A stretch of DNA of 64,000 nucleotides from Cordylochernes scorpioides (GCA_030710605.1 CP092877.1:4829569-4893568); one strand, 5' to 3'; positions 31,286 through 43,604 are shown, counted from the first letter of the stretch. The notes: generated by a model not told the origin, from the letters alone. Translations and numbers: made by a program.

Positions 31286-33587
31286 CAGGGGTCTCCAAAC
31301 TTTCCAGCCTTAGGGCCATACTGATGGGGTCTTTCCAGCCTTAGGGCCATACTGATTACTCCAGTAAGTTCCGAGGGCCAAGATGGCAACACTGCATATT
31401 ATTAATTTTCCTGTATTAATTGTTATGTTTATTTGTTATTAAATGTTATTATTAATTGTTGCTTTTGTGTGTGATTTAGCAGAATGGAAAATAAGCGAAA
31501 AATTGATAGTGAATGCAGAAAATTCAAAGATCAGTGGAACATTCAGTATTTCGTAATTGAGTCCAGTAACAAGGCGCTATGTTTGATTTGCAATGAAAGC
31601 ATAGCCGTTCTCAAAGAATATAACATGAAACGTCATTATGAAACAAAACATTCTCAAAATTACTCAAAATATACAGGAATTGTGCGGACAGAAAAATTCG
31701 AAGCTTTGAAGCGCGGATTGAAATCGCAGCAATCTTTATTTACAAAAGTCAAAACTGAACAAGAGGCGGCAACTCGTGCCAGCTTTCGTGTGGCTCTTGA
31801 AATTGCAAAACGTGGAAAACCATTCACCGATGGAGAAATGATCAAGGAATGCATAATTGCAGTAGTCGAAGAAATGTGCCCTGAAAAGGTAAATTTATTA
31901 AAAACTGTCAGTATGTCAGCAAACACTGTGGCTCGAAGGGTAGAAAACATCGCTGAAAATATATCCTCTCAACTGTTCGACAAAAATGGACATGTTGAGT
32001 GGTTTTCTTTGGCCTTGGATGAGTCAACGGATGTGTCAGATACTGCTCAGGTGTTGATTTATATTAGAGGAGTAGATAAAAGCTATGAAGTGCACGAAGA
32101 ACTTCTTGATATGTATAGTATTCATGGCACAACTACTGGTACCGATATTTTTAAAGGAGTTGAAATGGCCATTAATAAAAAGAACCTTCGATGGAAAAAC
32201 TTGAAATGTATTACAACTGATGGAGGCAAAAACATGAGTGGGAAAGATAAAGGAGTGGTCGCTCTTGTGTCAAAGGCTGTAGAAAATGACGGCGGCTCAA
32301 AACCATTAGTCTTACATTGTATCATTCATCAACAGTCTTTGTGCGGAAAATGTTTGGATATGTCTGACGTTCTGAAACCAGTCATATCAACTGTTAATTT
32401 CATCAGATCTTTTGGGCTGAATCACCGACAATTCCGACAATTTATTGCAGAGATTGGAGAAACAGACTTACCTTATCATACTGCCGTACGCTGGCTTAGT
32501 TGTGGGAAAGTCCTTCAGCGCTTTTTTGAACTTCGAGCAGTGATCGAAATTTTTTTGAATGAAAAGCACCGCCCTCTTACTGAATTACAAAACAACGCAT
32601 GGCTATGGAAGTTAGCATTCTATGTTGATTTGACAAAACATGTGAACGAACTGAATTTGAGATTGCAAGGAGAAAACCAGCATCTTCTTGATTTATACAC
32701 TAATATCAAGTCATTCCGGATGAAATTGATACTGTTTCAATCACAACTACGAAGTAAATGTTTTTCACATTTTAAAACATGTGAAATATTCAGCCACACT
32801 ACTGAGACTGAGTTTCCTATCGATTTTGCAATCGAAACTTTGAGTGCTTTGAAGATAAATTTTGATACTCGTTTCTCGGACTTTGATGCCATTGCGAATC
32901 AAATTAAGATTTTTCAGAATCCTTTTGATGCTGACATTGAAACCCTAGCCCCGGAACTTCAAATGGAAATGATTGATCTTCAGTGCAGTGATATAATTAA
33001 GAACAAATATGAAAACTCATCTTTGTTGGAATTTTATAAGAGTCTTCCACTGACACAATTTGATAATTTGCATAAATTTGCTCGTGGGCTGTTTTCCGTT
33101 TTTGGTACTACTTATTTGTGTGAGAAAACCTTCTCCAAAATGAAGTACACAAAAAATGTATACAGATCTAAATTAACTGACGAGCATCTTAAATCTCTTT
33201 TAATAATTGGTACAAGTAAAATTAGTCCACAACTACAAACTATTGTCGGTGGAAAATCTCAATTACATACATCTCATTAGCATTTCATATGTCATGTTAT
33301 AAGGTATGTGTTGTTCATTACTTACAATGTATAAAATGTAAGTTGGATTCATTTCAATAATTTGTTAGTTATTATATGCTGAAGTTAAATTTACTGCATA
33401 AATTATACATGTCTTTACTCATTACCATTCTGTGTGTGTTTCTTTATCCAACTTATCACCAACATTTTATTTGCTATAAAAAAAATATTTGTTCTCTAAA
33501 AGGAGTTTTCAAGTATGTCTCCGCGGGCCGGACAAAATCTGTCTGCGGGCCGGATGTGGCCCTCGGGCCGTAGTTTGGAGACCCCTG
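31286..33587 (+). mobile_element. intact hAT transposon (2302 bp)
   Basis: Termini are CAGGGGTCTCCAAACT and its exact inverse (16 bp), bounded by the perfect 8-bp duplication GCCTAGAC. The length, 8-bp target site and CAGGGG start are classic for animal hAT elements. Subterminal GGCC-containing motifs repeat at both ends, and a 27-bp tandem duplication lies near the left end (about 31301-31354). One long intact transposase ORF fills the middle. Nothing argues against activity. Confidence 0.95.
31484..33280 (+). CDS. hAT transposase, GTF2IRD2/ZBED-like (598 aa)
   Basis: The protein should bind the element ends and cut and paste it. The N-terminus has a zinc-finger-like CLIC...H...TKH pattern (about residues 34-58), probably BED-related. 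An RNase H-like core follows: LALDESTDVSDTAQ near residue 177 gives the first catalytic Asp, and TDGGKNMSG near residue 245 the second. LHCIIHQQSLCGK fits the conserved C...H region inserted in the fold. The C-terminal dimerisation region ends FSVFGTTYLCEKTFSKMKYT and KNVYRSKLTDEHLKSLL, the hAT C-terminal signature. Length is normal for the family whose domesticated vertebrate members include GTF2IRD2 and ZBED5. There are no stops or frameshifts. The first Met sits soon after the 5' leader and suits the fold. Confidence 0.93.
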   Translation: MENKRKIDSECRKFKDQWNIQYFVIESSNKALCLICNESIAVLKEYNMKRHYETKHSQNYSKYTGIVRTEKFEALKRGLKSQQSLFTKVKTEQEAATRASFRVALEIAKRGKPFTDGEMIKECIIAVVEEMCPEKVNLLKTVSMSANTVARRVENIAENISSQLFDKNGHVEWFSLALDESTDVSDTAQVLIYIRGVDKSYEVHEELLDMYSIHGTTTGTDIFKGVEMAINKKNLRWKNLKCITTDGGKNMSGKDKGVVALVSKAVENDGGSKPLVLHCIIHQQSLCGKCLDMSDVLKPVISTVNFIRSFGLNHRQFRQFIAEIGETDLPYHTAVRWLSCGKVLQRFFELRAVIEIFLNEKHRPLTELQNNAWLWKLAFYVDLTKHVNELNLRLQGENQHLLDLYTNIKSFRMKLILFQSQLRSKCFSHFKTCEIFSHTTETEFPIDFAIETLSALKINFDTRFSDFDAIANQIKIFQNPFDADIETLAPELQMEMIDLQCSDIIKNKYENSSLLEFYKSLPLTQFDNLHKFARGLFSVFGTTYLCEKTFSKMKYTKNVYRSKLTDEHLKSLLIIGTSKISPQLQTIVGGKSQLHTSH

Positions 33588-33595
33588 GCCTAGAC
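33588..33595. repeat. hAT target-site duplication, right
   Basis: GCCTAGAC, identical to 31278-31285. Removing one copy restores the LINE reading frame. Confidence 0.93.
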
Positions 33596-34219
33596 GATGA
33601 CGCCCTGGCCATCCTGGCGTCTGCCAAGACGCGCATCTATAGGTACTTCCTCGGCGCGGAACTGAAGAGTGTACAAGAAGACCCCCTCCTTGTGTAGAGG
33701 ACGACTCTCTCAAGGTGGGGAAGCCTTCCTTGCTGAAGATATTTGTATATATATTCCTCTACACTTTATATGCCCATTTACTCTTTTATTTTTCCACCTT
33801 TGTAAAATTTGATTAAAAGAATCAATAAAATAATTCAAATTGTCAATTGTCAAAAAAAAAAAGAAATATATAATAAGTTCCCATCGGTGCGCTAATAATA
33901 TAGGAATTTAACATGAGAGTTACGAAAGCATGGAACTGCATTTGAAAAAGGTAGAGTACGACAGATACAGTGGAGAATAGGTGGTGACTTGAAAGTCGTT
34001 GCTCTTTTGCTTGTTTACAGCTTGGATATACATTTTTTTTATTTCTGCGTGAGTGGGATAGTAGAGACAAGGAAAGGAATTATATAAAAAACTGGCTAAA
34101 CCGTAAAACCTTTACTCCAGGACTTGAAAATATTTCACATTTTACATTTGTCAAATCTGAAAATATATAATTACAACTATTGCATGTTAAACAGGGATTA
34201 GTGAAGAACTGTTAAGGCA

Positions 34220-34676
34220 ATGAATCCAAATCATGCCCGATTTGTTTATTTGAAGAAAATATTCTTTAGCATAAGTGATACGACAATTAAAGAAGGCATT
34301 TCGTTGGACCTGAGATTCGATAATTGCCGCAGGATGGGACTTTTGAAAATCCTGAAGGACGTAGAAGCAGCAGTGTGGAATTCCTTCAGATTCGTTTGGA
34401 AAAACATTTTGGGAAATGTTAAGGCCGAACTACAGTCACTTGGTTAATGAACCCTTACATTCATACACAACACGGAGATTTTTATCAAGAACCATTTCTG
34501 CATTCACATCTAGATATTTATCCTGACAATCTTGGAGCAGTTAGCGATGTGCATGGTGAGAGGTTTCATCAAGATATATAAAGCATGGAGAAGCGGTACC
34601 AAGGTAATGGAGTCCCGGTATGCTTGCTGACTACTCCTGGACACTCAAGAAGGATGTACCACAATCAAAGCATTGA
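34220..34676 (+). pseudogene. uncharacterised invertebrate repeat protein, copy 1 (broken)
   Basis: Frames read VYLKKIFFSISDTTIKEG, then DVEAAVWNSFRFVWKNILGN, and after a stop the region equivalent to HSHLDI...NLGAVSD and RFHQDI in copy 2. Stops and frameshifts break it more than copy 2. The parent family (a GAVSDEHGERFHQDI...MEKRYQGKW...MLADYCW signature) is one I recall from many arthropod predicted proteins, often multi-copy. Its function is unknown to me. Confidence 0.55.
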
Positions 34677-34790
34677 AGAAAATAAACTGTCACTATACCT
34701 TCTAATAAAAAATATATATATTTGTTCATATGAGACTATTTATTAAATATTCTCAAATTTCAAGTAGTAGTCTCTCTCAGAAACCTTGCG

Positions 34791-37763
34791 TGAAAGAAAA
34801 AACTAATGCTATATTTGGAATGGGCACAAAAGGTTGCATTAATATAAAATGCTGTTTCTTATGGAACAGAGAAAAATATTTTCAGATAAACCGTGTAGAG
34901 TAATATGATTTATGCAAAATTCTTACTGTGTTTACGTAACATTGCTTCATTTATTTTACTGTGTTTATTTCAATACAAAAAATGGTTATCACGAAAAAAA
35001 CATGGGTGATGAAAGATTTCGGATTATATTTTTGAGCTCAGCATAAAAAGTTACACTAGAAACACCATTAGGTTTTCTTGGGGAATAATATTGTTGACCA
35101 GTAAAATTATTAGAAAACTGTAACATATTCCTTTATAAAGAATAACAGAGAAACTCTCTAAAATGTTAAGTTTCCACTTTAGGAGTCCACATGTGTATTT
35201 AATAGTATGCATATCGGTTGGCAATGTAGCTTATTACATAGTTTGTGCAATATATAACCTTTAAATTGCTAAAAAGGTTGAAATGTACTTAGAATTGTTA
35301 CATTAGGTTGTTGCTTAATGGGTTCAGCAATATTAGCCTTTCACATCACTCATATTATATAACTTTACATAGCGAGTTTTATCCCTTGAACAAGAGTGTA
35401 ACTGTGTGTGTGAATAAATAATGAAACAATTACATCAAATATATATTTAAATTATTTATATTTTAGAACGTGAGATGTGGCCCGAAGATATTCTATAATC
35501 TGTAAAATATATCAGTAAAATATTTGCAATTGATATTCACAATATAAATGTATATTGGGTTTATATTAACATAAATTTACATTTGTAACACAACATTAAC
35601 ATTAATAATTCAGAACTAGGAATCAAACATTATGCATAAATATAGTTCAGTTGATAGAATTCACCTTATTTCATAATAAATTTGAACAAATTCGTCTCTC
35701 TATCTGCTCAGCAATAAGCTTCTAAACTATTGGACTAATCCATCAAAAGCTGTATGTTCGACCGCATTAAACCTGTGAAATATTTCACGCTAATATTTGT
35801 ACGGAATTACTCTTCGTTTCAAGTTTATTTGCAAAAATGTCAGGAACGAAGCAGAAGAACCGTTATTAATTAGCCAGAGTCGTTTTATTTTTATATCTCT
35901 GCCTCTAGGCATTAACGAAGAGGGGGTTTGACAAGCAAATCGATACTATTAAAGAATATAAAGTGTGGGGTTCCAAGGAAAATTGAGAGAAAGTAGAAAA
36001 TTCCAAATGATTGATATAATATTTATAAAAATATATAGCATGTTAAAATAAATTTGTGATTGTTAACGAACCCGTTTAAAGAGATAATTGTGGAAATGAA
36101 GATAGGTGTCTATTTCTGAAAGTTATTTATAAACGATGTCTTGTGAATATATTTTTCTAAAAATATATTTGGATATATGTATAAAATAAGACAGAAGTGT
36201 TTATATATGACACACAGCATAGAACCTATTCCATTATTACATTTTTAATACATTCTTAAAAACTATTTTCAATTAAATGATTGAATTTATTTAAATATGA
36301 TTAAATAATTAATTATCGTGATATTTTTGCTTAGGGGATTCATAAAAAAACTTTGGTATATAAATAATAACCAGATATATGTGTGCGAAGGTCGGAATTC
36401 GTATATTTTCTAAATGTCTTTGAGACTATATGCAATTAGGAAAATAATAGAGAGAGGCTTAGTAGATATTGTAACTTAATACTTCTCCCCCGTAAAGATG
36501 GAATATATATATTTAAAGGAGAGAGTTAGGGGAATAATAGAACTTGTTGTTCTTTCTTTCAATAAGAGCCATTTGGTTCGTATCAAAGTTCCCATTTGGG
36601 AATAGATCAACACAGAGATCTAGCTAATAGATTCTATTCGTAAAAGAAAGAATAAAATTCAGGTAAAGAGTTTCTTTTAACTTTGGTTTTATTCAAACTT
36701 TCGATTAATTTTCTGCTCTTTAACGGGCAAATACTTTTATGTACAATATCAAGATGATCTTTATACAAAGGTAATTGGAAAAATAATGCTCATATAAAAA
36801 TACTATCCGTACACAAGTAGGATATCTTCAATAAAATAGAGAAATAGAAGAATAAGCACACAGCTGTTATATTATGGTATATCCCAGTTATCCAGTTAAA
36901 GATTCCCCCATACAGCGACAGTGTGTTATTTAGTTTTTTTAAACTTCTTTTTTTGTCCAACCTCTTTCACCATGCATCAATCTTTACCGGACATTTTAAA
37001 ATTTAAATTCTCATGTGGAGACTTCGATTTAGGAACTGCCCATTCAGGTGGAGAGAAAATATTCTAAACTTCAATAGAAAATGCCCCTTGAAGGGCATTT
37101 AAAAAATAAATGGGCGCGCTTATGGATTTTTAAGGTGTGATACAGCAAAGGTTTAACGTAGGAATATAATCTATAATTTTGTACAAGGTTTGATATTAGG
37201 CTGATTTATATATATATATGGGTGAATATAAAAATAAAGGAATTAATGGTCGCACGCGCTGTAAACATTTTATTTAAAATAAATAAAATTACACATTAAA
37301 AAGCTCATCAATTATGAACTTGCTTGATTCCTTCGAAATTTTCAAGTTTGTTATTTATTCAATTTTTTCATACTCTCTCTCTCTCTCTAATTAAGTTTTA
37401 ATTAAACTTTTCGCGAACTATAAATATTTAAAAAACAATTATTAGAATCGGATATTCTTCAGTTGAATTCATTATCTCTGAATAAAGTTACATCGGCTTT
37501 AACACTCCTTCTATATTTTTTTGCACATAACTGTAATTACAGACATTTATATATAAAAAGTTTCAAGGGCCATTTCATGCAAGCAATGCTTACCCAGAAA
37601 TTAATAGAATAAGGTAATTTAGCTTTTGAAAAAAGGTTTCTTTTTTATTTTGAGTGTTAAAGATTTCAAGAAAATTTTGATCTTAAACAAAATGATATTT
37701 TCACAAAAATAAGTGAAATGTTTTTGGCGTGTGCCCGCGCGGGCATATATATACATCAGACTA
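34791..37763. other. AT-rich intergenic sequence, nothing assigned
   Basis: About 3 kb with no ORF above 60 codons and no element recognised. A short (CT)n run lies near 37373-37388. Confidence 0.6.
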
Positions 37764-38017
37764 CACCCATACCTCGCTTTGCGTCGGGGTTACGTTCCAA
37801 AAAAATACGACGCAAATTGAAACGACGCAAAGTGAAAATATGCGAAGGCGCAATCAAAAACAAAGGTGTTGCCATATTTTAGGGAAAAAAAATTAAAAAA
37901 ATTAAAGACTCGAATCCAAAACAATGCAACTTCGAAAATCTAACGACGCACAGTGAAAATCAGTAAAAATTAAGCAGCGACGCAACTTCGAAAAAAACGC
38001 AAAGCGAGGAATTGGTG
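37764..38017. mobile_element. MITE with TA target site (254 bp)
   Basis: The ends CACCCATACCTCGCTTTGCG and the inverse of CGCAAAGCGAGGAATTGGTG match imperfectly over about 20 bp and are flanked by TA. The interior is full of ACGACGCAA/GACGCAAAG repeats. It fits a Tc1/mariner or pogo-like non-autonomous element. Confidence 0.65.
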
Positions 38018-40223
38018 TATATTACAGTTAAAATAATAGATAATAAAACAAGGCGAAATATATAGACAAACAGACAATTATATAATTCTGTAAAATATAT
38101 ATAAGTTTAAACAATCGATTTGGTACATATCTGCTACACACAATGTTATACGGCGCCGAGACTAAAGCGTTCAGAAAACTCTATTTTTTTCGAACTTTTA
38201 TTTCTCTTCCTTCTAAAAATGTTTTCTACATTTGATATATATATATATATATGTTGTAATATATTCCAATATATATACTTATATCCCCATATGTAATATA
38301 GCTTCAGTATAATAACTAAAACTGTAAAAACATAATTCAGCTAGCCAGTTTGGCCATCATGTATTACCAAAACGACATAATAAAATTCGATTGAGTGACA
38401 GCTGGTTCCAGACAGGAAAAAGGTCCGAAAAACATGTCGAGTGTGCCCCTTCTTGCATAAACAAAGGGCAGTCCCTCTGAGACACGATGATTGACAGACC
38501 CCCCTGGACAGATCTGCCTCGACCGGCGTCGGGCTGCCAGCACTCTCATCTCTGTGGTGACATCCAACATGGCTCATTCTTTGGTGCAATTCATCCACGC
38601 CTGAAACCACTCTGAACATTGAGGCCACAGCGACTGCATCTAAGAAACTCATCACGACATTCATCCTACAGGATAAACTACATCACAGCATATATATATA
38701 AAAGGTCGCGTCTATAGATGGAAATTATATAATATTACACAGTATCAAAAAAAAAAAAAGTTCAAAATATTCAATATAGTCTTGTTCAGATTCCACTATC
38801 TTTTGAGGTTTAGATTAATTTGGAAGGCCGTAGATGTTTTGAAAGAGAGAAAATTAGGAATGCTCTGTGTATTGGAGACGTATAGAACAGGAAGTTGTGG
38901 AAGGATCAAATGACTTGTTGTTTTTAGATACGTCCTGGGGAAGAGAGATGCAAGAAGATACGCCCTTTCCAAAACGGTAAAAGGGAGCTGAAGGGGGGGT
39001 GTTCAGTCAATTCAGGAACATTTTGGGTGTCCGTATCCAATCAAAGGCTAAACTTATGGCCTTTCCACATCTTTCCTGAGTCGCTTTGACTTTTCAGTGG
39101 CCTGTTATTCGACCTTACTGGGTGCCGCGCCCTTCTTTTCCAGTGGTAGATTTTATCGAACGCCATTTTGAAGTTACATCAGGATTAGTGTTTCTATGTA
39201 CAGCATTCCTATTTACAGCATTGTATATGTACAACAAATATAATACGATAGTCATATACATATATACTAACATTTCAACTATATGAGCCCACTTTTAAAT
39301 CAAAAGCACCTTTAAAGTACACCTTTTAAACGTACATGCCTTTCTAATTTAAATACTCGAAAATGATGTACGCTCCAGCATATAAGGTCCTGTAGTGCTA
39401 ATTTGTTATTTACAGTGTAGAGAAGTAAGTGGCAAAACGTTTATAAAATAAAAATATTTCTATTCACGAGGTTAAACTCCCAAATAGGCTTGTAAAATTA
39501 AAATAAATAATCATTTTATAGATTTCTTGTAAATATAAAACTTCATTGAGGCATAAATGTGAGAGAAAATTCTGAAAATAGAATTTCAAAACGGATTCCC
39601 CTATTAACTTGATAAAATTAAAATGTCAGAAAAACACTAAATACAATTTTATTTAATTTAGATTATATTACAATTTGATTTCACAATGTGTTATAAATAA
39701 GTTTTTCAGTCGATATATCGCGCTAAACAGATTTAGAGAAAAAAAACAAAGTCGCCGATGGGGCAAGTACGAAGTGTAACAGCCGAATATAAATTCAAAT
39801 TAGTTAATTGTTAAGTGGGCGCTAAACGGCTCCAAATTAGTGCGCTAACTAGTCCAATTAGATTATGGAACACACCAGAGATCCATGGAGAACGAAAAAC
39901 CTGGAGCTAATTAAAGGAAGAAGAAGCTCCTGTCCCACAGGGGCCGACACTTAATTACCAACTTCTTCATTTCCATATTTCTCCGGCCGCTCCTAATTTG
40001 TTAATATTAAATTCAGGGTAAGCCTCCGTGTCTACAACTTTCTTGGTAGTCACAGGAATGGTAGGTGGATCCATAATAATGTGGAATATTTGAATGCTTG
40101 TCATTTTCTTGTCATACTTGTGTAAGAGTTATTTTAATATTCAGCCATATATTAAATATAGATCGAGTTTTTCACAAACATAAATAACGCCATAGTTGGA
40201 CGACAAAGTTTGACGCATTGTTT
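38018..40223. other. intergenic sequence, nothing firmly assigned
   Basis: Contains TA microsatellites (38237-38255, 38690-38700). A GC-richer patch at 38341-38664 has a minus-strand frame of 107 codons; another frame there gives CSRCGLN, which might be a LINE relic. I cannot confirm it. Confidence 0.4.
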
Positions 40224-40480
40224 CTCCGCTGCATTGCCCGCATTGTACCCCGGCTCCTGGAGATGCCACCACAAATCTACTTACAACTGGCGTCGAGTGG
40301 TCAGTACTTGTTGTCTCTAAAGCCAAGCTACAGACTCAGGCCTGTCTCATCCTGCACATAGGCCTTCGCACGAGATTCTAGCATAAACCTCGATGGTCAT
40401 CACCCATACTGGTCAGACCGCTAACCTATTTTCCGGATGTTCTTCAGCATCATCTAGCGGTCCCCTTACCTGATAAGCTG
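40224..40480 (+). pseudogene. LINE ORF2 C-terminal relic
   Basis: One frame reads GHHPYWSDR, stop, PIFRMFFSII, stop, RSPYLI. This aligns with HRYWSCRCIRPLIREAFTII then GRPPDL at 31140-31260. Stops and loss of cysteines show strong decay. The upstream part (RCIARIVPRLLEMPP) may belong to the same ORF. Confidence 0.5.
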
Positions 40481-42302
40481 ACAGAGTCTGAATGAAGATC
40501 ATATCAACAACATATCTTGGAAGATACAGCTAATATCTACAAGTTAAGCCTGTAGTTGGAATTTAGAGGTATAAAAATAAAACCTTCTCACATTGAATGA
40601 AATATAATTATTCATCGTTGGGGGAAACACCTCAAGTAATTAGTTGCAAATATTTTAAAGTGAATATTCCTTTTAAATTTATATATAGCATCTCTCTATT
40701 TTAGGCGTTACTGCACTTTAAATTTTAATATCATATTCACATTTTCATATTTTATTTCCCCCAATCATGACAGAAGCCAATACATTTGTCCGGACTGTCT
40801 TAGAAACTAAAGTTTATTGACCGGGGCTCTTGATGTGAATAATGACATTTGAATAAAAAATAAAACATATTTTCTAACCATTATACACTAGTCTTTAAAA
40901 TTCCAAATTTAGTTTGCGTGTGGTGCCTGAATATAAATCGAAATAAAATTATGCATAGGCATATATACCAGTATATATAGTTATTCAAGAAAAGAATTAT
41001 ATAAAATATAATAAATTGTGAGTCAAAGATTTTGAATATTAAATATAGGTTAATCATCAAATCAGAAAATCAAGCTAAATAGTTCAAAATATATATATTT
41101 TTGTGAGTTAATTTAAAACATACAAATCTTTTAAATTAAATAACAAATATATAAATCTTAATGGTATATATCGTGCACTAGCAGTCATGAGGCCAAGTGG
41201 TTTCAGGCGTCTATGGGTAACACAAAGGATAAGATAGGTTGGATGGCAGCTAAGAGAGAGGAAATGACGTAATCTTGACGAAACTGGACCTCGCCTTGCC
41301 AGAGTGTGGATGACTCTCAATACACCTTTATTGCTTTGTTTTTGATTACATAATAGCCAAGCTGGCGCCTTGAATTTTATCTACATTTTCGGGCTGTTGG
41401 ACTATTTATAGTTATCGTAAAGATAGAGGCTGCCTGGCCAGCATTCATAGTTCTTCAAATTAAAGACACTTCGGCCAGTAAATAATTTTTATTGTCATTA
41501 TATTTATAGTTCTCTTTTCCCCATTTCCCGTGATATCCATCCCTCTTAAATAATCTTTATTTTTAAAACTAATTTTCCTATGAAATATCTCAATATCATT
41601 TTAATCTGGCCTATATGTCCTGAATATAATGCATGTTCCCCAATTTTTAATTATGTTACATTGAAATCTAGTGTATATTGACATATATTACTACAGCAGT
41701 AATTACAATAGGGAATTTAATTTGTGTACAAATTGGTTTTATATGATGGTTATAACTAATAAAATATGTGGGGTAATTGGATATATATTGTCAAAAATCT
41801 CCATCCAAATGGGACACCTGTCAATCATCCCTGGACCCCGGGGGGGGGACCACAGGTGTGGAAGCTGATCTGTAAATAAGGAAAACGGGACGGTGGCTGA
41901 CATTAGGATTATCTTTAACTTGGGGTAATTTGTACTCCCTCTCTCTCTCTATAAATACCCCTTATATTAAATTAATTTATTCCCAAATTTGCCCTTGCTT
42001 TATTTATCTTCGCGACAATAAATATTGGGTATATTAAGGCATCTCCTGATCGTGCAACTAAACATTACCGATGGTTATATGTTCAACTATATATTCAGCT
42101 ACTTGCAAGCAAAATATTCTAATGGCTATTCAGTGGTTTTAGTGAAGGAAGTTAAAAAACATTGAATTATCCTGACAAGAATAGATTAGTGGAAATTGAA
42201 TGTTTGCCACGAAAATATTGTTCACCAAATGCTCGTTAGTCAAACTTTAGCTTGTATAAAAATGTGTGAATTCAAGTACATTCCCTAATTAATCTATAAA
42301 AG
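40481..42302. other. AT-rich intergenic sequence, nothing assigned
   Basis: No ORF with a recognised motif. A short G run occurs near 41838-41848. Confidence 0.5.
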
Positions 42303-42485
42303 CGAACGTCGCCTCGCAATACACGTCAAAACTAGACGCCATTTATTGAGGGTCGCCGCAAACTTCTCAGTTCGCTAAAGTTGGAGTTGTGTGGCTTTAT
42401 CACCGACCCGAGGTCGCTAGTTTGCGACGATGGTCAATAGATGGTGTCTAGGTTTGACGTCTATTTTAGCGGGAGAGGTGACCTT
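42303..42485. mobile_element. degenerate foldback element, related to 57149-57465
   Basis: The left arm (GTCGCCTCGCAATACACGTC, then ACGCCATTTATTGAGGGTCG) and right arm (GATGGTCAATAGATGGTGTC, then TTTTAGCGGGAGAGGTGACC) match the arms of the larger palindrome near 57.3 kb. A third arm-like start, GGCGCCTCTCCCGTCAAAAT, lies at 42539. Arms have diverged. Confidence 0.6.
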
Positions 42486-42707
42486 TGTTTATGTAGATCA
42501 ATATCCTCCCGGGAAAATTTACATCTATATAACCATAGGGCGCCTCTCCCGTCAAAATGAACGTCAAAAACCTTGCTTTTATAGATTAATATCCTGCCGA
42601 CAAGATTTCCATCTTTTAATATTTATATAAAGCACATGTGCTCCTGGTCAGGTTATGCCTTTTTATTTTAATATATATATATATATACATATATTAAAAA
42701 CAAAATT

Positions 42708-43320
42708 GGCATATCCCAACCATTCATATGAGCATTTTGGGTGGCAGAGCTCCATTTAGTGGAACAAAAATCAACTAAACGTTGATTTAACTTGTTTCAT
42801 GATATTTGGCCAACCACGAACGCCTTTTTGGCTGTTCGCTCTCATTTGCGTGGTGCGGATTGTACCTCTACGACCGAAAATTTTGTCTAAGAGGCTTCCT
42901 GAAAAATCAAGAAATGGGTATTTAAGGCCAAATTTGCATAAAAACGGTTTTGATATGAAAATAAAGAAATTGGCATATCCTGACCGCTTACATGACCATT
43001 TTAGATGGCAGAGCTCCATTTAGTGGAGCAAAAATCAACTAAACGTTGATTTAACTTGTTCCATGATATTTGGCCAACCCAATTTCTTGATAAATCAAGA
43101 AAAGTCAATCACGAACGCGTTTCTGGCTGTTCGCCCTCATTAGCGTGGTGAGGATTGTACCTCTACGACCGAAAATTTGGTCCTAGAGGCTTCCTGAAAA
43201 ATCAAGAAATGGATATTTATGGCCAAGTTTCCATAAAAACGGGTTTGATATGAAAATAAAGAAATTGGCATATCCTGACCGCTTACATGACCATTTTAGA
43301 TGGCAGAGCGCCATCTATGT
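42708..43320 (+). repeat. tandem duplication, 264-295 bp unit
   Basis: GGCATATCC(C/T) starts at 42708, 42972 and 43267, with two full units between. Shared landmarks include CTCCATTTAGTGGA, CAACTAAACGTTGATTTAAC and TCAAGAAATGG. The second unit has an extra ~30 bp containing AATTTCTTGATAAATCAAG. A related end lies at 48275-48345. Confidence 0.75.
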
Positions 43321-43322
43321 TA

Positions 43323-43604
43323 TTAGATTATTGCCCGAAAAATATTTTTATAAAATAAAATATAGAGAAAAGGAGCATTAAGCGCGGTTTTACCAGCTTT
43401 CCATGTAAAAAGTGGGCAAAACAACTAACTCCAAAGGAAGGAGATAAAGTGTCTCAGCACCGACCGCTGTAAAAAACTTGTAGAACGGCCATACATGCCC
43501 AGCTACATGGGCTGAGTGGAAATTACGTCTCTATTTGCAAGTTAAATGATCATTAATTTTTATCCCCTTTTCTTTCACTTTTTTTTTCTCGGGCAGTAAA
43601 TTAA
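43323..43604. mobile_element. possible MITE (282 bp)
   Basis: TTAGATTATTGCCCGA at the left and the inverse of TCGGGCAGTAAATTAA at the right match at most of 16 positions. No clear target duplication and no coding content. Confidence 0.35.

Larger units (their letters stand above)
31120..33866 (+). mobile_element. 5'-truncated LINE 3' end, split by the hAT
   Basis: The left part encodes CIACGSGDLSLVHRYWSCRC then IRPLIREAFTIIGRPPDLQG. The right part continues DDDALAILASAKTRIYRYFL to a stop at 33697. A 3' UTR follows, ending in AATAAA and a poly(A) run at about 33852-33862. The C-terminal CxxC...H...C knuckle is typical of LINE ORF2 ends. Copy 2 of the long repeat has no LINE here, which defines the empty site. 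Confidence 0.78.
28660..34790. repeat. long repeat, copy 1 (interrupted by LINE and hAT)
   Basis: It matches 60635-64000 nearly throughout, with scattered substitutions and small indels. The main difference is a 2.75-kb insertion at about 31115-33866. The repeat includes a Helitron-like tail, a small minus-strand ORF, a GC-richer block and a broken protein-family copy. It may be a segmental duplication or a large uncharacterised transposon. The left edge of copy 2 is hidden by the gap. Confidence 0.85.

Noticed and set aside
31660..32325. Minus-strand frames of 67-96 codons
   Set aside because: Shadows of the hAT transposase gene.
38341..38664. 107-codon minus-strand frame in a GC-richer patch
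   Set aside because: No recognised domain. Another frame hints at a LINE zinc knuckle, but the evidence is too weak to call.
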